Assembly: GCA_022605425.2 (NCBI GenBank)
Contig: JAKIMF020000013.1
Coordinates: forward strand, 62,001 to 126,000
Direction: 5' to 3'
DNA length: 64,000 bases
Source of the DNA: Hamiltosporidium tvaerminnensis
Lineage: Eukaryota > Microsporidia > Dubosqiidae
Both the position numbers and the translations under genes were made by a program. The notes beneath the pieces are model-generated. The model did not search any database. It saw nothing but the letters and a program-made list of their open reading frames with translations, and was not told the origin of the DNA. Positions 54,401-64,000 of this stretch are shown one piece after another; position 1 is the first letter of the stretch, and each line of letters starts with the position of its first letter.

Positions 54401-54691
54401 CACACTACCCTCCAACATACTCTTACCCACACCACCCCATAATATACCCTTATCACTAACACTCCCCAACATACCCTTACCCACACTCCCCTCTAACATA
54501 CCCTTACCCACACTACCCTCCACCTCCACCACTTTACTCCTCTGTTTATATATCCACTCTCCTAATATCTTTTCTTCTGCCCCTAAAATAAGATAAGGAT
54601 GTATACAACACTTCCTTAACTCCATCATAGCATTAAGTAAATTAGGTGCATTATCACCTTTTCTTAAAAATTCTATATTCTTCTCCAACAA
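51443..54691 (-). CDS. CHD1: CHD1-type chromatin remodeller, C-terminal part (second frame)
   Basis: About 1,080 codons. The frame opens with [20 protein letters not shown] followed by [13 protein letters not shown], which is the direct continuation of the SNF2 domain ending at 54654 in another frame. The helicase C lobe starts near residue 280: [51 protein letters not shown], and the motif VI segment QARCHRIGQ. Between the lobes (residues about 42-265) lies a repeat-encoded insertion with SVGKGMLEG-like units and six TNTYNQDPV-like units. After the ATPase come a SANT/SLIDE-like region ([20 protein letters not shown]) and further Asn/Thr-rich repeat stretches. The protein should remodel nucleosomes in the nucleus. 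A frame change of +1 near 54685 is needed to join it to the first part. Confidence 0.88.
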   Translation of the reverse strand: MLEKNIEFLRKGDNAPNLLNAMMELRKCCIHPYLILGAEEKILGEWIYKQRSKVVEVEGSVGKGMLEGSVGKGMLGSVSDKGILWGGVGKSMLEGSVGKGMLEGVSDKGIDEEGLSDEDSELEGVNISTNKQQGVSDNDSELEGVIDKDSRLEGVRDKDNELEGVNNSTYNQDPVNTNTYNQDPVTTNTYNQDPVTTNTYKQDPVTTNTYNQDPVNNSTYNQDPVTHTNTTNTNTTNTNTTNTNTTNTNTNNTITRSVPVLENNTFTSLLQQIPLDEYYKIMIQSSGKMVLLDKLLAKLKGSHKVLIFSQMTRCLDLLGEYLNFRKYKYERIDGSVRGECRQEAIDRFCNKDSDVFVFLLCTRAGGVGINLTAADTVIIFDSDWNPQNDLQAQARCHRIGQLNEVKVYRLVTRNTYEREMFDKAGLKLGLDKAILQRLSYENKPSLKYKDSIELLLRKGAYGVLMENDEISVKFCEEDIDQILERRSKVVKHDNLYEGGNIFSKASFFVEEEIDDPDFWDNLVNKKKSEENEGRIKRQIRRLGREGVSCSEVEEIDRMIKEIEERINRIGGDIEGGVMGGDLVGGVNTSREVEGVNTSSREVGGIGGVNTSKEEGVNNDIDEQHPVNTNTNTLHPVNTNTNTPTPNTTIDFTSLVFLTVLRKGVNSLSTLKYPSDPIPYLNFCISHCLEKVENKMKEDYSLHMDGYIKGEKKGEIGNCDVVGSDVVGSDVVGSNNSNVNSNNNKSINNSNTNTNNHPSNNNHPNNPPNTTNIFDRFGNRFLLRVQVVVILGILMKCEGLGFVEKWRGWSYEDDKRLVNWVLTNGYDNYPCNVVGSSRRNGFSISGKGGREEGNNIGVNNTSTNINTTTTNNPSTVTNPSITNTITTNISNITPTIPKNKDKSIFRGKSEDELNARIRKIILSLNKKINENKEEDNDLEILEIILNYGRVSEKNKENYYKSLENILEGKELEGKLEKVESVIDKSFKKRRKREEKDEKMCYRVKMFDKLNEMCDKGSIPSVRKSSGLPRKWSSEYDKEMVDVLVRGGFKGVEERFCIGEDVIVRRVEALIKAYGNKEESNSEE
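53925..54195 (-). repeat. In-frame minisatellite inside CHD1
   Basis: Six units of exactly 30 bp (AACAGGGTCTTGATTATAAG plus 10) start at 54018, 54048, 54078, 54108, 54138 and 54168. They are preceded by GGTATTGGT microsatellite units (53930-54015). All unit lengths keep the reading frame. Confidence 0.92.
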
Positions 54692-56771
54692 TAGCTCTAT
54701 AAAACCTTTTCTGTATCATTGTTAATTCTACTTCAACAATAGTCTCTTCTTTAACAGGTATACTTTTTTCTACATCATCCTTCATTCTACGTAACATTAA
54801 AGTTTTTAAAACTGATTGTAATCTTTCTACATCCTCACTCTTATTCATAGTATAAGTCATAAGAAAATGTGTACAATCATCATATTTATAAGGATCTATA
54901 AAATTAAGAAGTGACCATAATTCTCCTAAATTATTTTGTAAAGGTGTACCACTTAATAATATACGATAATCTATATTTAATTCTCTTACTGATATACTAG
55001 CTTTAGAATTTATATTTTTTAATCTATGAGCTTCATCAAAAATACCAACACAAAAGTTTATATCTTTTAAATGATTTAATCCTGACATACACATTTCATA
55101 GGTTGTTATTAGAATATCAAATAAAGGAAGTGTAATATCTTCTTTATAAAAAAATTCATAATTTCTTATTACATCTCTACCAGATGCACTACCATGATAT
55201 ACTAATACACGTAAATCTGTCCAACATAAATATTCTCTTTCCCAATGTATAATTGTACTTAAAGGTGCTACTATTAAATAAGGACCTGGATTTTTATGTA
55301 TAGTATGTATTGTATTAGTAAATACAACACTTTGTACTGTTTTTCCTAATCCCATTTCATCTGCCATTATACAGCTTTGTCTATGATACCATCTATTTAA
55401 TAACCAATTAAGACCTTCTAATTGATAATCACGTAATGTATTGTTATTTTTAAAAGAAGGGCTTTTTTCAAATCTAAGCATTTCATCACGGGGTGGTCTA
55501 TAATTAACAGGTTTGTAAGAGAAGGCATTAGTATTAATGGTATTATTGTTTGGGATGGTATTTGGGATGTTGTTTAAGTTAGTATTATATAAGTTATTAA
55601 TAGTATTATTGGTATTATATAAGTTATTATTAGTATCATTAGTATTATATAAGTTATTATTCAAGTTATTATCGTTTAGGTTACTATCAATCCTATTATC
55701 AATATTACTATCAATCCTATTACTAATATTACTTTCATATCTACTATCAATCCTATTATCAATATTACTTTCATACCTGTTATTACGGCTTCTTTTTATT
55801 TTTATTGCTTTTTCTACTCTTCTGTTGTATTCAGTGAGTGCAGATGTGTAATTTTCACAATTTTTGACTTTTTCTGTTTCTTCGAAAGTAGAAAGTTCAT
55901 GGGAAAGTTTCTTCCATTTGATAAGACATCTGGTATCTTCAAAAAGAAGGATTTTTTCAACTATCAAATATTCTGGGTCAAATGGTATATTTTTAGGTCT
56001 AAATCTTCTTATTTTAATACTTCCTGATCTGGTTTGGAGAATTGTGTTTTTAGAGACCCAGGAACAGTGAATGTATGATTTGTTTTTGTATTTTACTAGG
56101 TATGTGTCTTGTGATGGGTTGTGTGATAAAAGCTTTTCTATGTCTGAAGATGTGTCTGAGATTTGTTCAAGTTCTATTTCTTCTTCTTCTTGTATTTTTA
56201 GTGGTGGCTGGGATGGAATGTAAGCGGATTTTCTTGTTCGTTTTGGTCGGCCGCGGACAGGAGAAACTGGTATGTATTTCTTTGGTTGGGGGTGTGTGGG
56301 TGTAGGGGTGGTGGGGTTTTGGTGGTGGGGAGGTGTGGTGGTGTGGGTGGGTGGAGTAGGAGGGGGTCTTATTTGGTAGTTGGGGTAGGGAGAATAATAA
56401 GGAGGAAATCTATATGGTGTGTTGTAGGGGGTGTTATTGTACATAGGAGGGTAGTTGTATTGATAAGGGGTGTTATGAAAAATATTACCGTAATATGAGG
56501 GATTGGAGTGTCCCATGGAGGAGGGGTAAGGATACGGGTAGGAAGAAACCTGTCGGTATAAATACTGTGATCTCGGGTTGTAGTTGTAACCGAGTGGTGA
56601 GTTATAAAGAGCAGGATTTGAGCATTGGGACTTACGTGGTCTACCACGTTTCTTAAGTGTGGGTAGACCGTATGATGGCTGTGGTGAAGAGGAGGAGTGA
56701 AATGATACTGAATCTGATGAAATTGATGTTTCTTCTGATTGATCTGAATTTGTTGATGCAGTGCTTGTCAT
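54654..56771 (-). CDS. CHD1: CHD1-type chromatin remodeller, N-terminal part (first frame)
   Basis: 705 codons. Residues 1-190 are Ser/Pro/Tyr-rich with basic patches ([19 protein letters not shown]) like AT-hooks. Residues about 210-330 hold tandem chromodomains ([35 protein letters not shown]), the mark of CHD1, which bind methylated histone H3. An Asn/Asp-rich linker follows. The SNF2 N lobe starts near 440 ([16 protein letters not shown]), with ADEMGLGKT at about 468-476, the DEAH box (FDEAHRLKN) near 579, and [19 protein letters not shown]. The frame ends in [11 protein letters not shown] and a short non-homologous tail, exactly where the family continues with the sequence found in the next frame. 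A CCCC motif lies 20 bp upstream of the ATG. Confidence 0.92.
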   Translation of the reverse strand: MTSTASTNSDQSEETSISSDSVSFHSSSSPQPSYGLPTLKKRGRPRKSQCSNPALYNSPLGYNYNPRSQYLYRQVSSYPYPYPSSMGHSNPSYYGNIFHNTPYQYNYPPMYNNTPYNTPYRFPPYYSPYPNYQIRPPPTPPTHTTTPPHHQNPTTPTPTHPQPKKYIPVSPVRGRPKRTRKSAYIPSQPPLKIQEEEEIELEQISDTSSDIEKLLSHNPSQDTYLVKYKNKSYIHCSWVSKNTILQTRSGSIKIRRFRPKNIPFDPEYLIVEKILLFEDTRCLIKWKKLSHELSTFEETEKVKNCENYTSALTEYNRRVEKAIKIKRSRNNRYESNIDNRIDSRYESNISNRIDSNIDNRIDSNLNDNNLNNNLYNTNDTNNNLYNTNNTINNLYNTNLNNIPNTIPNNNTINTNAFSYKPVNYRPPRDEMLRFEKSPSFKNNNTLRDYQLEGLNWLLNRWYHRQSCIMADEMGLGKTVQSVVFTNTIHTIHKNPGPYLIVAPLSTIIHWEREYLCWTDLRVLVYHGSASGRDVIRNYEFFYKEDITLPLFDILITTYEMCMSGLNHLKDINFCVGIFDEAHRLKNINSKASISVRELNIDYRILLSGTPLQNNLGELWSLLNFIDPYKYDDCTHFLMTYTMNKSEDVERLQSVLKTLMLRRMKDDVEKSIPVKEETIVEVELTMIQKRFYRAIVGEEYRIFKKR

Positions 56772-56790
56772 TTCTTTTTTTTATATTTTT

Positions 56791-56794
56791 GGGG
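56791..56794 (-). promoter_or_regulatory. CCCC motif upstream of CHD1
   Basis: On the minus strand TACCCCAAAAATAT lies about 20 bases before the ATG, the only C run in an A/T-only context, like the start signals of the other conserved genes. Confidence 0.4.
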
Positions 56795-56939
56795 TAAAAA
56801 AAAATATTTAAAGAGGGTTTTTTGGGGGGTAAAAGGGTGTTTTATTTGTGGTGTAAAAAATTCTTTTTATTGTTTTTTATTTCTAAATTGATTTTTATTT
56901 GTTTTTTTTATTATTTTTTTGATAAATGGTGGCTCTTTC

Positions 56940-57150
56940 TTTATATTTCTAATGTTTATTATTGTATATCTACTATCTAATCAATAAAATTATTAATTAA
57001 TAATATTGTATTTCTTATTTATATTTATTATTCTATATCTACTATCTAATCAATAATATTATTAATTAATAATATTGTATTTCTTATTTATATTTATTAT
57101 TCTATATCTACTATCTAATCAATAAAATTATTAATTAATAGTATTGTTTA
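56940..57150. repeat. Tandem repeat, 3 x 69 bp
   Basis: TCTACTATCTAATCAATAA recurs at 56969, 57038 and 57107 with TTAATTAATAATATTGTATT between. It lies in the 5' flank of CHD1. Confidence 0.92.
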
Positions 57151-57239
57151 TAATTCTAATAATATTTCTATTGTTTGAAGTATTTATTGTTTATGTCCTT
57201 ACTGATAATAATATAATTGGTTAATAAGTTTTTTCCTAA

Positions 57240-57830
57240 TCTAATATTAGTAATTTAATATTATCTTACGTAATTATATTATCTTATGTAATTATATTAT
57301 CTTATGCAATTATATTATTGGTTTAATTAATATCTCTTTGTATCTTTTTTGGAATATTTTATTAATTTTTATCTTATTTTAATCTTATAATATTTTAATT
57401 AATACCGTATCTTTTTTTTGTACTACATATATTTATTAATTTAATATTATTGATTTAATCAATATCTTACTCTTTGATCTATTGTTATTGGTTTAATTAA
57501 TATCTTGCAGTTTGATTTATTGTTATTGGTTGTTGTTATCGTATTTTTTATTAGATTGTATTTGAAATTTTTTTTAATTCAATTTTATTTTTTAATTAAT
57601 ATATTACATATAAATCTAATATTGGATTAATTAATATTTTATATTTTGATTTATTGTTATTGGATTTATTAATATCTTACTCTTTGATTTAATTAATATC
57701 TTACTCTTTGATTTATTGTTATTGGTTTAATTAATATTTTACTCTTTGATTTAATTAATATCTTACTCTTTGATTTATTGTTATTGGTTTAATTAATATT
57801 TTACTCTTTGATTTAATATTATTCGTTTTT
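57240..57830. repeat. AT-rich short tandem repeats
   Basis: First come three units of TTATCTTAnGnAATTATA (57261-57318). Then come many units of TTTGATTTATTGTTATTGG plus TTTAATTAATATCTTACTC in varying combinations (57471-57830). Confidence 0.85.
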
Positions 57831-60130
57831 CTAATCCATTTATAAATTTAAAGTGTTGTGTTAATAGTTTATTATTAGTTTATACATTTATGTATTTAAA
57901 ATAAAAAGAAAAAATATATTACTTTTTATAGAATATTTATAATTAAATTAATATATATTTGAGGATATAATTGGAGAGGAAAATATATGTTTTGGATTGT
58001 TTAGAAGTGTTTTTAAATATCTGAATTATAATTTAAAGTTTATTACATATAATGTTTTATTAAGTTCAATTTAAATGTAAGTATGGTTATTGGTGTTATT
58101 TATATTGATTGAGAGATATTTGTTTACTGATTTGTATATTTTATTATTGTTTGGGGTTTTTGTTGTGGTTTTTATTGTGGTTTTTTGGGTGCATTTGTGG
58201 TAAATGGTGTGATAAGTTTTGGGTTAGACTAATTATTTCTTGGGTAATATGTGCGTGGATTGTTTGTGTTATTTGTTTTTAGGGGAATCGATATCCTTTG
58301 ATGATAATATTCGGTATGGTTGTAGAGAAATGAACACTTGTGTTTATGTGTACTATCATCTTATAAAGTGAATGTTTTTGCTTATAACTCTGGCACTTGG
58401 GTGTATTTTCAAAATAATTTATGATAAAAGTAAGTAATATTAAAAAATTATTGTCTGTGAATTATCTAAACAGTACATGAATGCGTATAATTTGGAATTT
58501 TTATTTATAAGTCGCAATTTTTGTTTTTAATAGATATAGCAAAGTTAACCAGAAGATTCTCTTGTTGAACATGATATCATATTTGAGCTGCTGTCTATAA
58601 TTAGAATAAAAAATAGCGCTTTCTTTAATTAAATCTAAACTTTGCCGAGTCTTTATAATGTTGAGTTGCAGATCTTTTATATGTTTTTGGAACTCTTGGT
58701 TGCTGAAAGGAATTTAGAAATATCTACATGAAGAGCAACAATCATAGACGAACAAAATACTAACAAAAATCATTTGCATTAGCAGTTGGCTGCATGCAGG
58801 TTACATATAGGTTATATAAAATATCAGGAGCGAATTCTAGAAAAAGATCGAATAGCGAATTGGTTAATCACATATACATAAAAAACATGTTCGAAGTCAT
58901 ATAATATTAGACTCGAAAAGTAATATCTGAAAGGAATACTTATAAGACTTAAGATTTAGCAATAATTCTTTGAAAAAACAGTTCTTGGTTGCATTCAACA
59001 TCGAAATGTATTCTTGGATATATTGGAAAAGTGTCGAAGAAATGGAAATTTTTAAATATAGGTTCATTATTAGAAATAGGCTTTGAGTAATGTTGGGTTT
59101 GAGAATTATAGAGTCATCGTGATTTGCAAGAGTATATAGCTACATCTCTTTAATGAATTTTAATTAATATATATGAATCAATTGAAATTCACTCTGCTCT
59201 AAAAATTCTTGAAAATAAGTGAGTTGGAATAAAAGTGTACGCTTTAAATTTAATTTATGTCTGATTTCGGAATAATAGACCAAATATTTCTATTTTAGCT
59301 ATGAAATAAATAATAAAAAAAACTTCTTGATATTGGAATTTCACAAGCACCAATTCAAACTGTCAAACAAAAAAAATCGACGAAAAATACTTGCCGGTGC
59401 AATGGATCATATTGTAAAGCTAATTTTGTTACAATTCCATATATGATAATATATGGTGATAAGACTACAAAATATCGATTATTTATAGAGATTACAATTT
59501 TAAATAAGAATCGATGCAAACTAACGGGTCTTATAATATCGAAAGAGAATTTTTTTTAAATAAGCGAAAAGAATGAGTCAGAAAAAATGCAGAAAGAATT
59601 TAAAAGAGCATAATTAGTGTCATACGGGAATCTCAAATAAATGTCAAACCATATTGTAACAAAATTACACACTAAGAGTAAGAAATTGATAAGGCAACTA
59701 AATAATAAAATCAATACCTCTACACTTTGAAAATGATGATCGAAACAGAAATATTGACTCAAATTACAGAAGAAAATCGACCAAACAAGGAAAAATATGC
59801 ATAGCTTTAAATATACTGGTTTTAAGTTATTGAGGGGCGCTATTATATTTCTTTAATAATAAATTATATTTTTTTTAAACACTCATCGTGTTCCTTTATT
59901 GACGAAAATAATACTAAATGTAAAAATTCATAGATTATATCAAGAACCTCGTTCGAATTTAAAGAACTTTTTTTTAACCAAAAAATATACTCGATTGAAT
60001 TTGGGTTTTTCTAAGAGATTAGTCTCAAAACATTCCTGATCTGTTCTTATTTGTGTATTTATTTCTAATGAAATAGATAAGACACTTCTCATAAAATTTG
60101 GTACAAACACAAACTTTTTTATATAATTAA
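57831..60130. other. AT-rich stretch, no recognised gene
   Basis: No coding sequence, RNA gene or clear repeat is found up to the left end of the integrase transposon. Confidence 0.4.
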
Positions 60131-60184
60131 TGTCATACACCAATAAACCCCCCATGTCCAATAGAACCCCGTTATTTCCTATAT
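60131..60184 (+). repeat. Left terminal inverted repeat
   Basis: Starts TGTCATACACC and ends CCCGTTATTTCCTATA. It pairs with 62761-62817. Confidence 0.75.
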
Positions 60185-60772
60185 ACCCCCTTTATTTTCT
60201 AATGATTTATATAATCCCAGTTATTTTCATATATTTTAGCTAAGACCATATATTTGAAAAAAGGAAGTGATTTTTTATCTAAATTTAATTGGGGGTCCTC
60301 TTTAAAAAATGCTTATATAGTTTTAACTTGAATCGCCTGCCAAAAAAAATATTTCAAGTTTGCCAGAATAAAAATAAAAACTTTGATGATAATACTTGCA
60401 TAAAAATGCTTATTATAATTGCAATGTAAACTAAATTAAATCTCTTTTTTTACGTCTCTAAAAACTTTGATGATAATACTGGAATAAAAATGCCTATTAT
60501 AATTGCAATTAAACTAAATTAAATCCGTTTATTCGTCTCTTAAAACTTTCTTGTGTCACCGTCATTGTTTTTTACTTCAATCATATGTTCATCAAAATAG
60601 CTATAACTTTAAAAACAGAATTATCGTAAAAAAGTCAAAGGACGCTTTTTAGTTTTAGTATTCATACCTAATCTTGTTTTTTATCAAACTTGATTTCAAC
60701 TTGAAAAATATCTCTTTAGTCTATTTAAATTGTTGTTTTCTAAAATTCTTTCTCCTATAGTTTTTAAAATGC

Positions 60773-60955
60773 TTAGACATCCGTACGAATCTTACTATCG
60801 ATTTCAAATTCATCAGTTATTATAGTGGTTGTAGTGTTTACCGTTTCAGTAAATTCTTCATATAGATCCGAGGCGATTTCCAGGATCCATTGTGTATCCG
60901 CTGTATTTTCTTCGACCAAAACCATATCAGGATCTATATAAATTGCAGGCACCAT
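60773..60955 (-). pseudogene. Possible C-terminal tail of the transposon protein
   Basis: A 60-codon minus-strand frame inside the TIR-bounded element and downstream of its integrase. It is acidic and Thr-rich (YIDPDMVLVEENTADTQWIL). It may be the end of the transposase protein; no family match is seen. Confidence 0.3.
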
Positions 60956-61099
60956 CGTACTGGCTTCTTTTTAACACTATTATGCTTTTAGAAAGTGTAA
61001 TTGTTAAAACCTGGTTGTACAACGAAAAAGCATAAATAGAGATTTGTTTGTTGCACTATGTACTGATATGTTATATGCATAAAAAACATTATTAAGATG

Positions 61100-61885
61100 T
61101 TCAATTCACCTTTTTTCACCTGTTTCGTTCAATTCTCCGCTGGCCATCTTTTTATGGTCTGATTTATAACGTTCCACTTGACCTTGCGCCTTTGAATTGC
61201 ATGGCATTCCATGTAATAAATTTGATGTTAAGATCTTTTAAAAAGGCTTCAGTAGTGTGTTTTGAAACTCTCGACTGTTATCTGATTGTATTTCCACCGG
61301 GACACCGAAGTTTGTCAAAAATTTTTTAATGAATCTCTTACTAATTCCGAAGTTATATTAATCAGCTTAAAGACTCTAGAGAGTTTGTGAATGTGTTCGA
61401 TTACATTAAGAATCCAGCTATATTGATCATTTTAATCACTGTATCTCCTGTGATCTACACAATCCATCATAAAAAGATCATTTTTCTTGGTAATATGATT
61501 TATATATATTGGCTGAATTGTTTCAGAGAATCAAATCTGCTACAGGCTTCACATTCTTTCACATACCCTTTTATGTATGCCCTGGGAATCCCATAGTATT
61601 ATTGTACATGAAAGCCATCATTTTATTTACTTCGATGTGTGCAACAGCATGCTCTGTTTGAATAATTTGTTTAATCGAGGCAGTTTCAAATCCAAAAACG
61701 GCTCTTATTAGATGATCGCGTCTTTTAAAACAAATATCATCTCCGAGCAAAGTAAAATGCTCTGCCTTCTGCCTAAACAACCTCTTTCCTTCTTTGGAAT
61801 ACTCAGCTGGATACTGACCGGGTTTTAAATATGGTGTAAGAATTTCTTTTTCTTGCCTATTTTTACAATTTAGAATCTTTGGCAT
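61100..61885 (-). pseudogene. D,D35E integrase of the TIR element, broken
   Basis: The N-terminal part (61571-61885) ends in the zinc-binding HHCC region: His in HAVAHIEV and, past a stop at 61571, Cys in KECEAC. The core follows in other frames with LFMMDCVDH (first Asp at 61462-61464), SWILNVIEH, LKNFLTNFGVPVEIQSDN (second Asp at 61280-61282) and AQGQVER (Glu at 61172-61174). The second Asp and the Glu are in one frame with 35 residues between them, the canonical D,D35E spacing. Several stops and at least one frame change make it inactive. The core resembles the integrase type found in Ginger elements and the KRBA2/SCAND3-related genes derived from them. Confidence 0.75.
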
Positions 61886-61910
61886 TTTGGTTACATTATG
61901 TTCTTATATA

Positions 61911-61920
61911 TGTATAAACT
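61911..61920 (+). repeat. Target-site duplication, left copy
   Basis: TGTATAAACT, repeated at 62404-62413, brackets the inserted retroelement fragment. Confidence 0.75.
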
Positions 61921-62403
61921 TAATATTATTCAATAAAATTCTGGGTTAACAAATTTTTCTTTTTTAAATAATTCTTTCCCCCATTTCAGCACTTCTATCT
62001 CTTCCTCCAACTCCAACTCTTCATTTGTATTGTTGTTGGTTCCTTTGCTGTGTTTATGCCATCCAAAATAAAGGGTAAAATATTTTTTGTATTTTCCGTT
62101 TTAACATCATCTTCCTCGTTGTCTACTTGCTTTAAAGGGGGTATTGGTTGTTTATGCATCTCAGCTCCTAAAATAACACTTTATGATGCAATTTCCTAGC
62201 TCTCTTCGCATTTCGTCCAGACTCAAGTCCTTTTCGTCGATCAAAAGAAATTGTTTCGATTGTCTTTTTGAGTACTATGGATTGTTAAATGCCTCTACAT
62301 TCATGGGTATTTGTAGTCTCTTAACATACGTCTTATGGTTTTGTCACAATACCGTCCCAGAACATCACATAAGGAATTATCTCTACACTGCATTTATAAA
62401 TAA
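61921..62403 (-). mobile_element. 5'-truncated R2/R4-like retroelement with target duplication
   Basis: On the minus strand this matches only the last 0.45 kb of copies A and B: from the part encoding the YKCSVEIIPYV region, through the variable C-terminal tail (SNF-like ELEEE run), to the 3' end AACCCAGAATTTTATTGAAT. It is flanked by the 10 bp direct repeat TGTATAAACT (61911-61920 and 62404-62413). The abrupt 5' truncation and target duplication are the hallmark of target-primed reverse transcription. It interrupts the integrase transposon just upstream of its integrase frame. Confidence 0.85.
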
Positions 62404-62413
62404 GTGTATAAAC
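62404..62413 (+). repeat. Target-site duplication, right copy
   Basis: TGTATAAACT, identical to 61911-61920. Confidence 0.75.
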
Positions 62414-62760
62414 TAAATACTTAGAAAAAAAAACAAATAATATAAGAGTTTTAAATAAATGTATATACAATTTTATGTTGTTTAGTGCCAGTATCAAATT
62501 CTACAACGAAATTTTGCCTTACAAATACTAAAAAATGCAAATAACTGAAAAAAAATATAAATTTTATTGGATATTTTATTCATAATTAGCACATCCTATT
62601 TGTTTATACAAAAGAAATTTTAAAAAAAGGATGGATAAGAAATATTGGAAAGAAAACTCAAATAAGAAGGTTTATACGAATAAAGGGAATAAATGCGTTA
62701 TAATAATATAGAAATTAAAAGGCTATATGAAAAATAAAGGGTGTTATCAAGATTAAAAAT

Positions 62761-62817
62761 GTATAGGAAATAACGGGATTCTATTGGTGATGGGGGGTTG
62801 TTTATCTGCCCGTGACA
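62761..62817 (-). repeat. Right terminal inverted repeat
   Basis: On the minus strand it starts TGTCACGGGC and ends CCCGTTATTTCCTATA, pairing with 60131-60184. Confidence 0.75.
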
Positions 62818-63039
62818 ATAAATTTAATTTAACTCGTGAAATTTTTAGTTTCTTCTTTTAGATCTGACTAAGCTTATAATTAGTGTCGGTTCTCGAGTGG
62901 TTCTTAGATCCTAAATAGAGCTGCATCATATTAATTGTCATCACGTATTTAACACGAACTTGCTCGATACCAGGTGATCTTAAAGTGAAATATAATTTCG
63001 TATTTCTTTTGCTTTTAAAACATCATTGTGCTACTTCCA

Positions 63040-63600
63040 ATTCTCCTCGTTATTTTATCATTACATATTAGACCAATTCGATCAAGAAAAATTATTTTAA
63101 CGTCCATTTTAGCACATTCGACTAAATACATGCTTCTAAATTTATAGGCATTTGAAGTCTTTAAGGATATTTCTTATGATATTTTAACAAAATATCAAAC
63201 CAATTAAACATAAAAAGATTATTTCGGCATATCACTTAAAAATAGCCTCGAAAATCATTTACTAGGGTGTCATACATCTTAATATTTCAGTTTCCACTTT
63301 TAAGTGAATCTTAAAACTAATTTTCACATCAATGAAAGTTATCATATTTTAACTCTTATCATACATACTTATATGGCTTCTATTATTGCATATCTTAACC
63401 TCGGTTTTTATCTAGGTGGCAAATCTTATTTCCGCATACTCATTTTTAAGATTTTCTGATTTTGGGACTTCTAATTCGTTTTAAAGATCTAAATTTGTAT
63501 ATATTTAGACGGTGTGAGGATAGACATCAAAGCACTTCATTAAATCGTCTGTGTAGTCATTTCAGTGTATTTTCTCATATCGTATCACCATCTATATATA
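63040..63600 (-). mobile_element. R2/R4-like retroelement, strongly decayed 3' fragment
   Basis: The minus strand is collinear with the 3' third of copies A and B. Recognisable pieces on the plus strand are CGACTAAATACATGC, TTATAGGCATTTGAAGTCTT, ATCTTATTTCCGCATACTCA, GACTTCTAATTCGTTTTAAA and CACTTCATTAAATCGTCTG. Substitutions and indels are so many that no frame survives; this is the oldest copy in the window. Confidence 0.75.
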
Positions 63601-64000
63601 GAATCTATGAGAAATACAAAATGAACTTGAAATACTTATGGAAATTTCGATTTTTGAATGTTCAAATATCTCATTGATGAGTTGCGGAACATTAAATGTA
63701 ACATATATACAAATGATATTTTCTTCGAAAGGTATTTTTTATGTAATTTTCACACCCCAAAAAATATTCTTAGTTTTATGAATACCAAATAGGGCGTCAA
63801 AAAATATATTTTTAATAGATTGCGACCGTTAGAAAAACCACAATCTACTTATTAAAAAATAGCTTGAAAATTTTAAAAAAACAAACTAATATATAATATT
63901 TTATGTAGTGATAATTCATTTTCTCGGTGTTTTCATACTGTGATATTGCTCTATTCTTAAACTTTTTTTATCGTTGATTATTTAACTCAACAAATAAACT
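63601..64000. other. AT-rich end of the window
   Basis: No feature is recognised. Confidence 0.4.

Larger units (their letters stand above)
60131..62817 (-). mobile_element. TIR-bounded integrase transposon, Ginger-like
   Basis: Imperfect inverted repeats of about 55 bp bound the element. Both begin TGTCA and share CCCCCCAT, CCAATAGAA and CCCGTTATTTCCTATA (left 60131-60184, right 62761-62817 on the opposite strand). Inside is a broken D,D35E integrase on the minus strand. Ginger transposons are known to combine a Ty3-type integrase with terminal inverted repeats beginning TGTNR and 4 bp target duplications; the flanks here are TTAA and ATAA, similar but not identical. A retroelement fragment (61921-62403) was inserted later. 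Without that insertion the element is about 2.2 kb. The pairing of the inverted repeats is seen directly; the Ginger label is inference. Confidence 0.65.

Noticed and set aside
52389-54600. Plus-strand frames opposite CHD1 (Leu/Ser/Thr-rich)
   Set aside because: They mirror the low-complexity repeats of CHD1 on the coding strand and have no independent support.
59940-60161. 73-codon minus-strand frame
   Set aside because: It runs across the left inverted repeat of the transposon and shows no protein features.

Overview
The window looks like part of the expanded, very AT-rich genome of a microsporidian (an obligate intracellular, fungus-related parasite). The reasons are compact intron-less genes for conserved eukaryotic proteins, several of them much shorter than their yeast or human relatives (CAP-H/Brn1, Mpp10). 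Most conserved genes also carry a CCC-like motif just upstream of the start codon. Stops are often followed at once by AATAAA-like signals, and a leucine-rich paralogous family with signal-peptide-like N termini is present. The combination of this LRR family, R2/R4-like retroelements and long gene-poor stretches reminds me of Hamiltosporidium (Daphnia parasites); the genus is a guess from memory, not shown by the sequence.

Layout. 0-13 kb: two leucine-rich repeat (LRR) genes (the first cut by the window edge), a fragment of an R2/R4-like non-LTR retroelement, a decayed integrase element (4.1-6.1 kb), and a decayed near-full-length retroelement copy directly behind the second LRR gene. 14-24 kb: one copy of a GC-richer interspersed repeat, a perfect 3 x 74 bp tandem repeat, then condensin subunit BRN1, an FCP1/NIF-like HAD protein, a second integrase relic, an FHIT-type HIT hydrolase and an unknown acidic protein. 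24-30 kb: retroelement copy A inserted in a TTTA-rich minisatellite, then MPP10 and ribosomal protein L8/uL2. 30-42 kb: about 9 kb with only relics (a decayed LRR gene, coding-like tails), then the third LRR gene. 45-51 kb: second copy of the GC-richer repeat, a 4 x 71 bp array, retroelement copy B (the least damaged) and a dense array with TAACACC motifs. 51-57 kb: CHD1-type chromatin remodeller in two overlapping frames, with large repeat-encoded insertions. 57-64 kb: AT-rich repeats, then an element with terminal inverted repeats starting TGTCA that encloses a broken D,D35E integrase and is itself interrupted by a 5'-truncated retroelement with a 10 bp target duplication.

How it fits together. 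The conserved genes serve chromatin (BRN1, CHD1), ribosome biogenesis and translation (MPP10, RPL8) and nucleotide metabolism (FHIT); they share the CCC start signal but do not form operons. The LRR genes lack that signal, share their own upstream block and a 3' palindrome, and appear to exchange 3' ends by gene conversion. Much of the rest is mobile DNA and minisatellites with units of about 70-90 bp, several made of duplicated gene 3' ends (RPL8, CHD1). The observations I consider most worth following are the TGTCA-ended integrase transposon, the +1 frame change in CHD1 with its repeat insertion between the helicase lobes, and the recurrent duplication of gene 3' ends.
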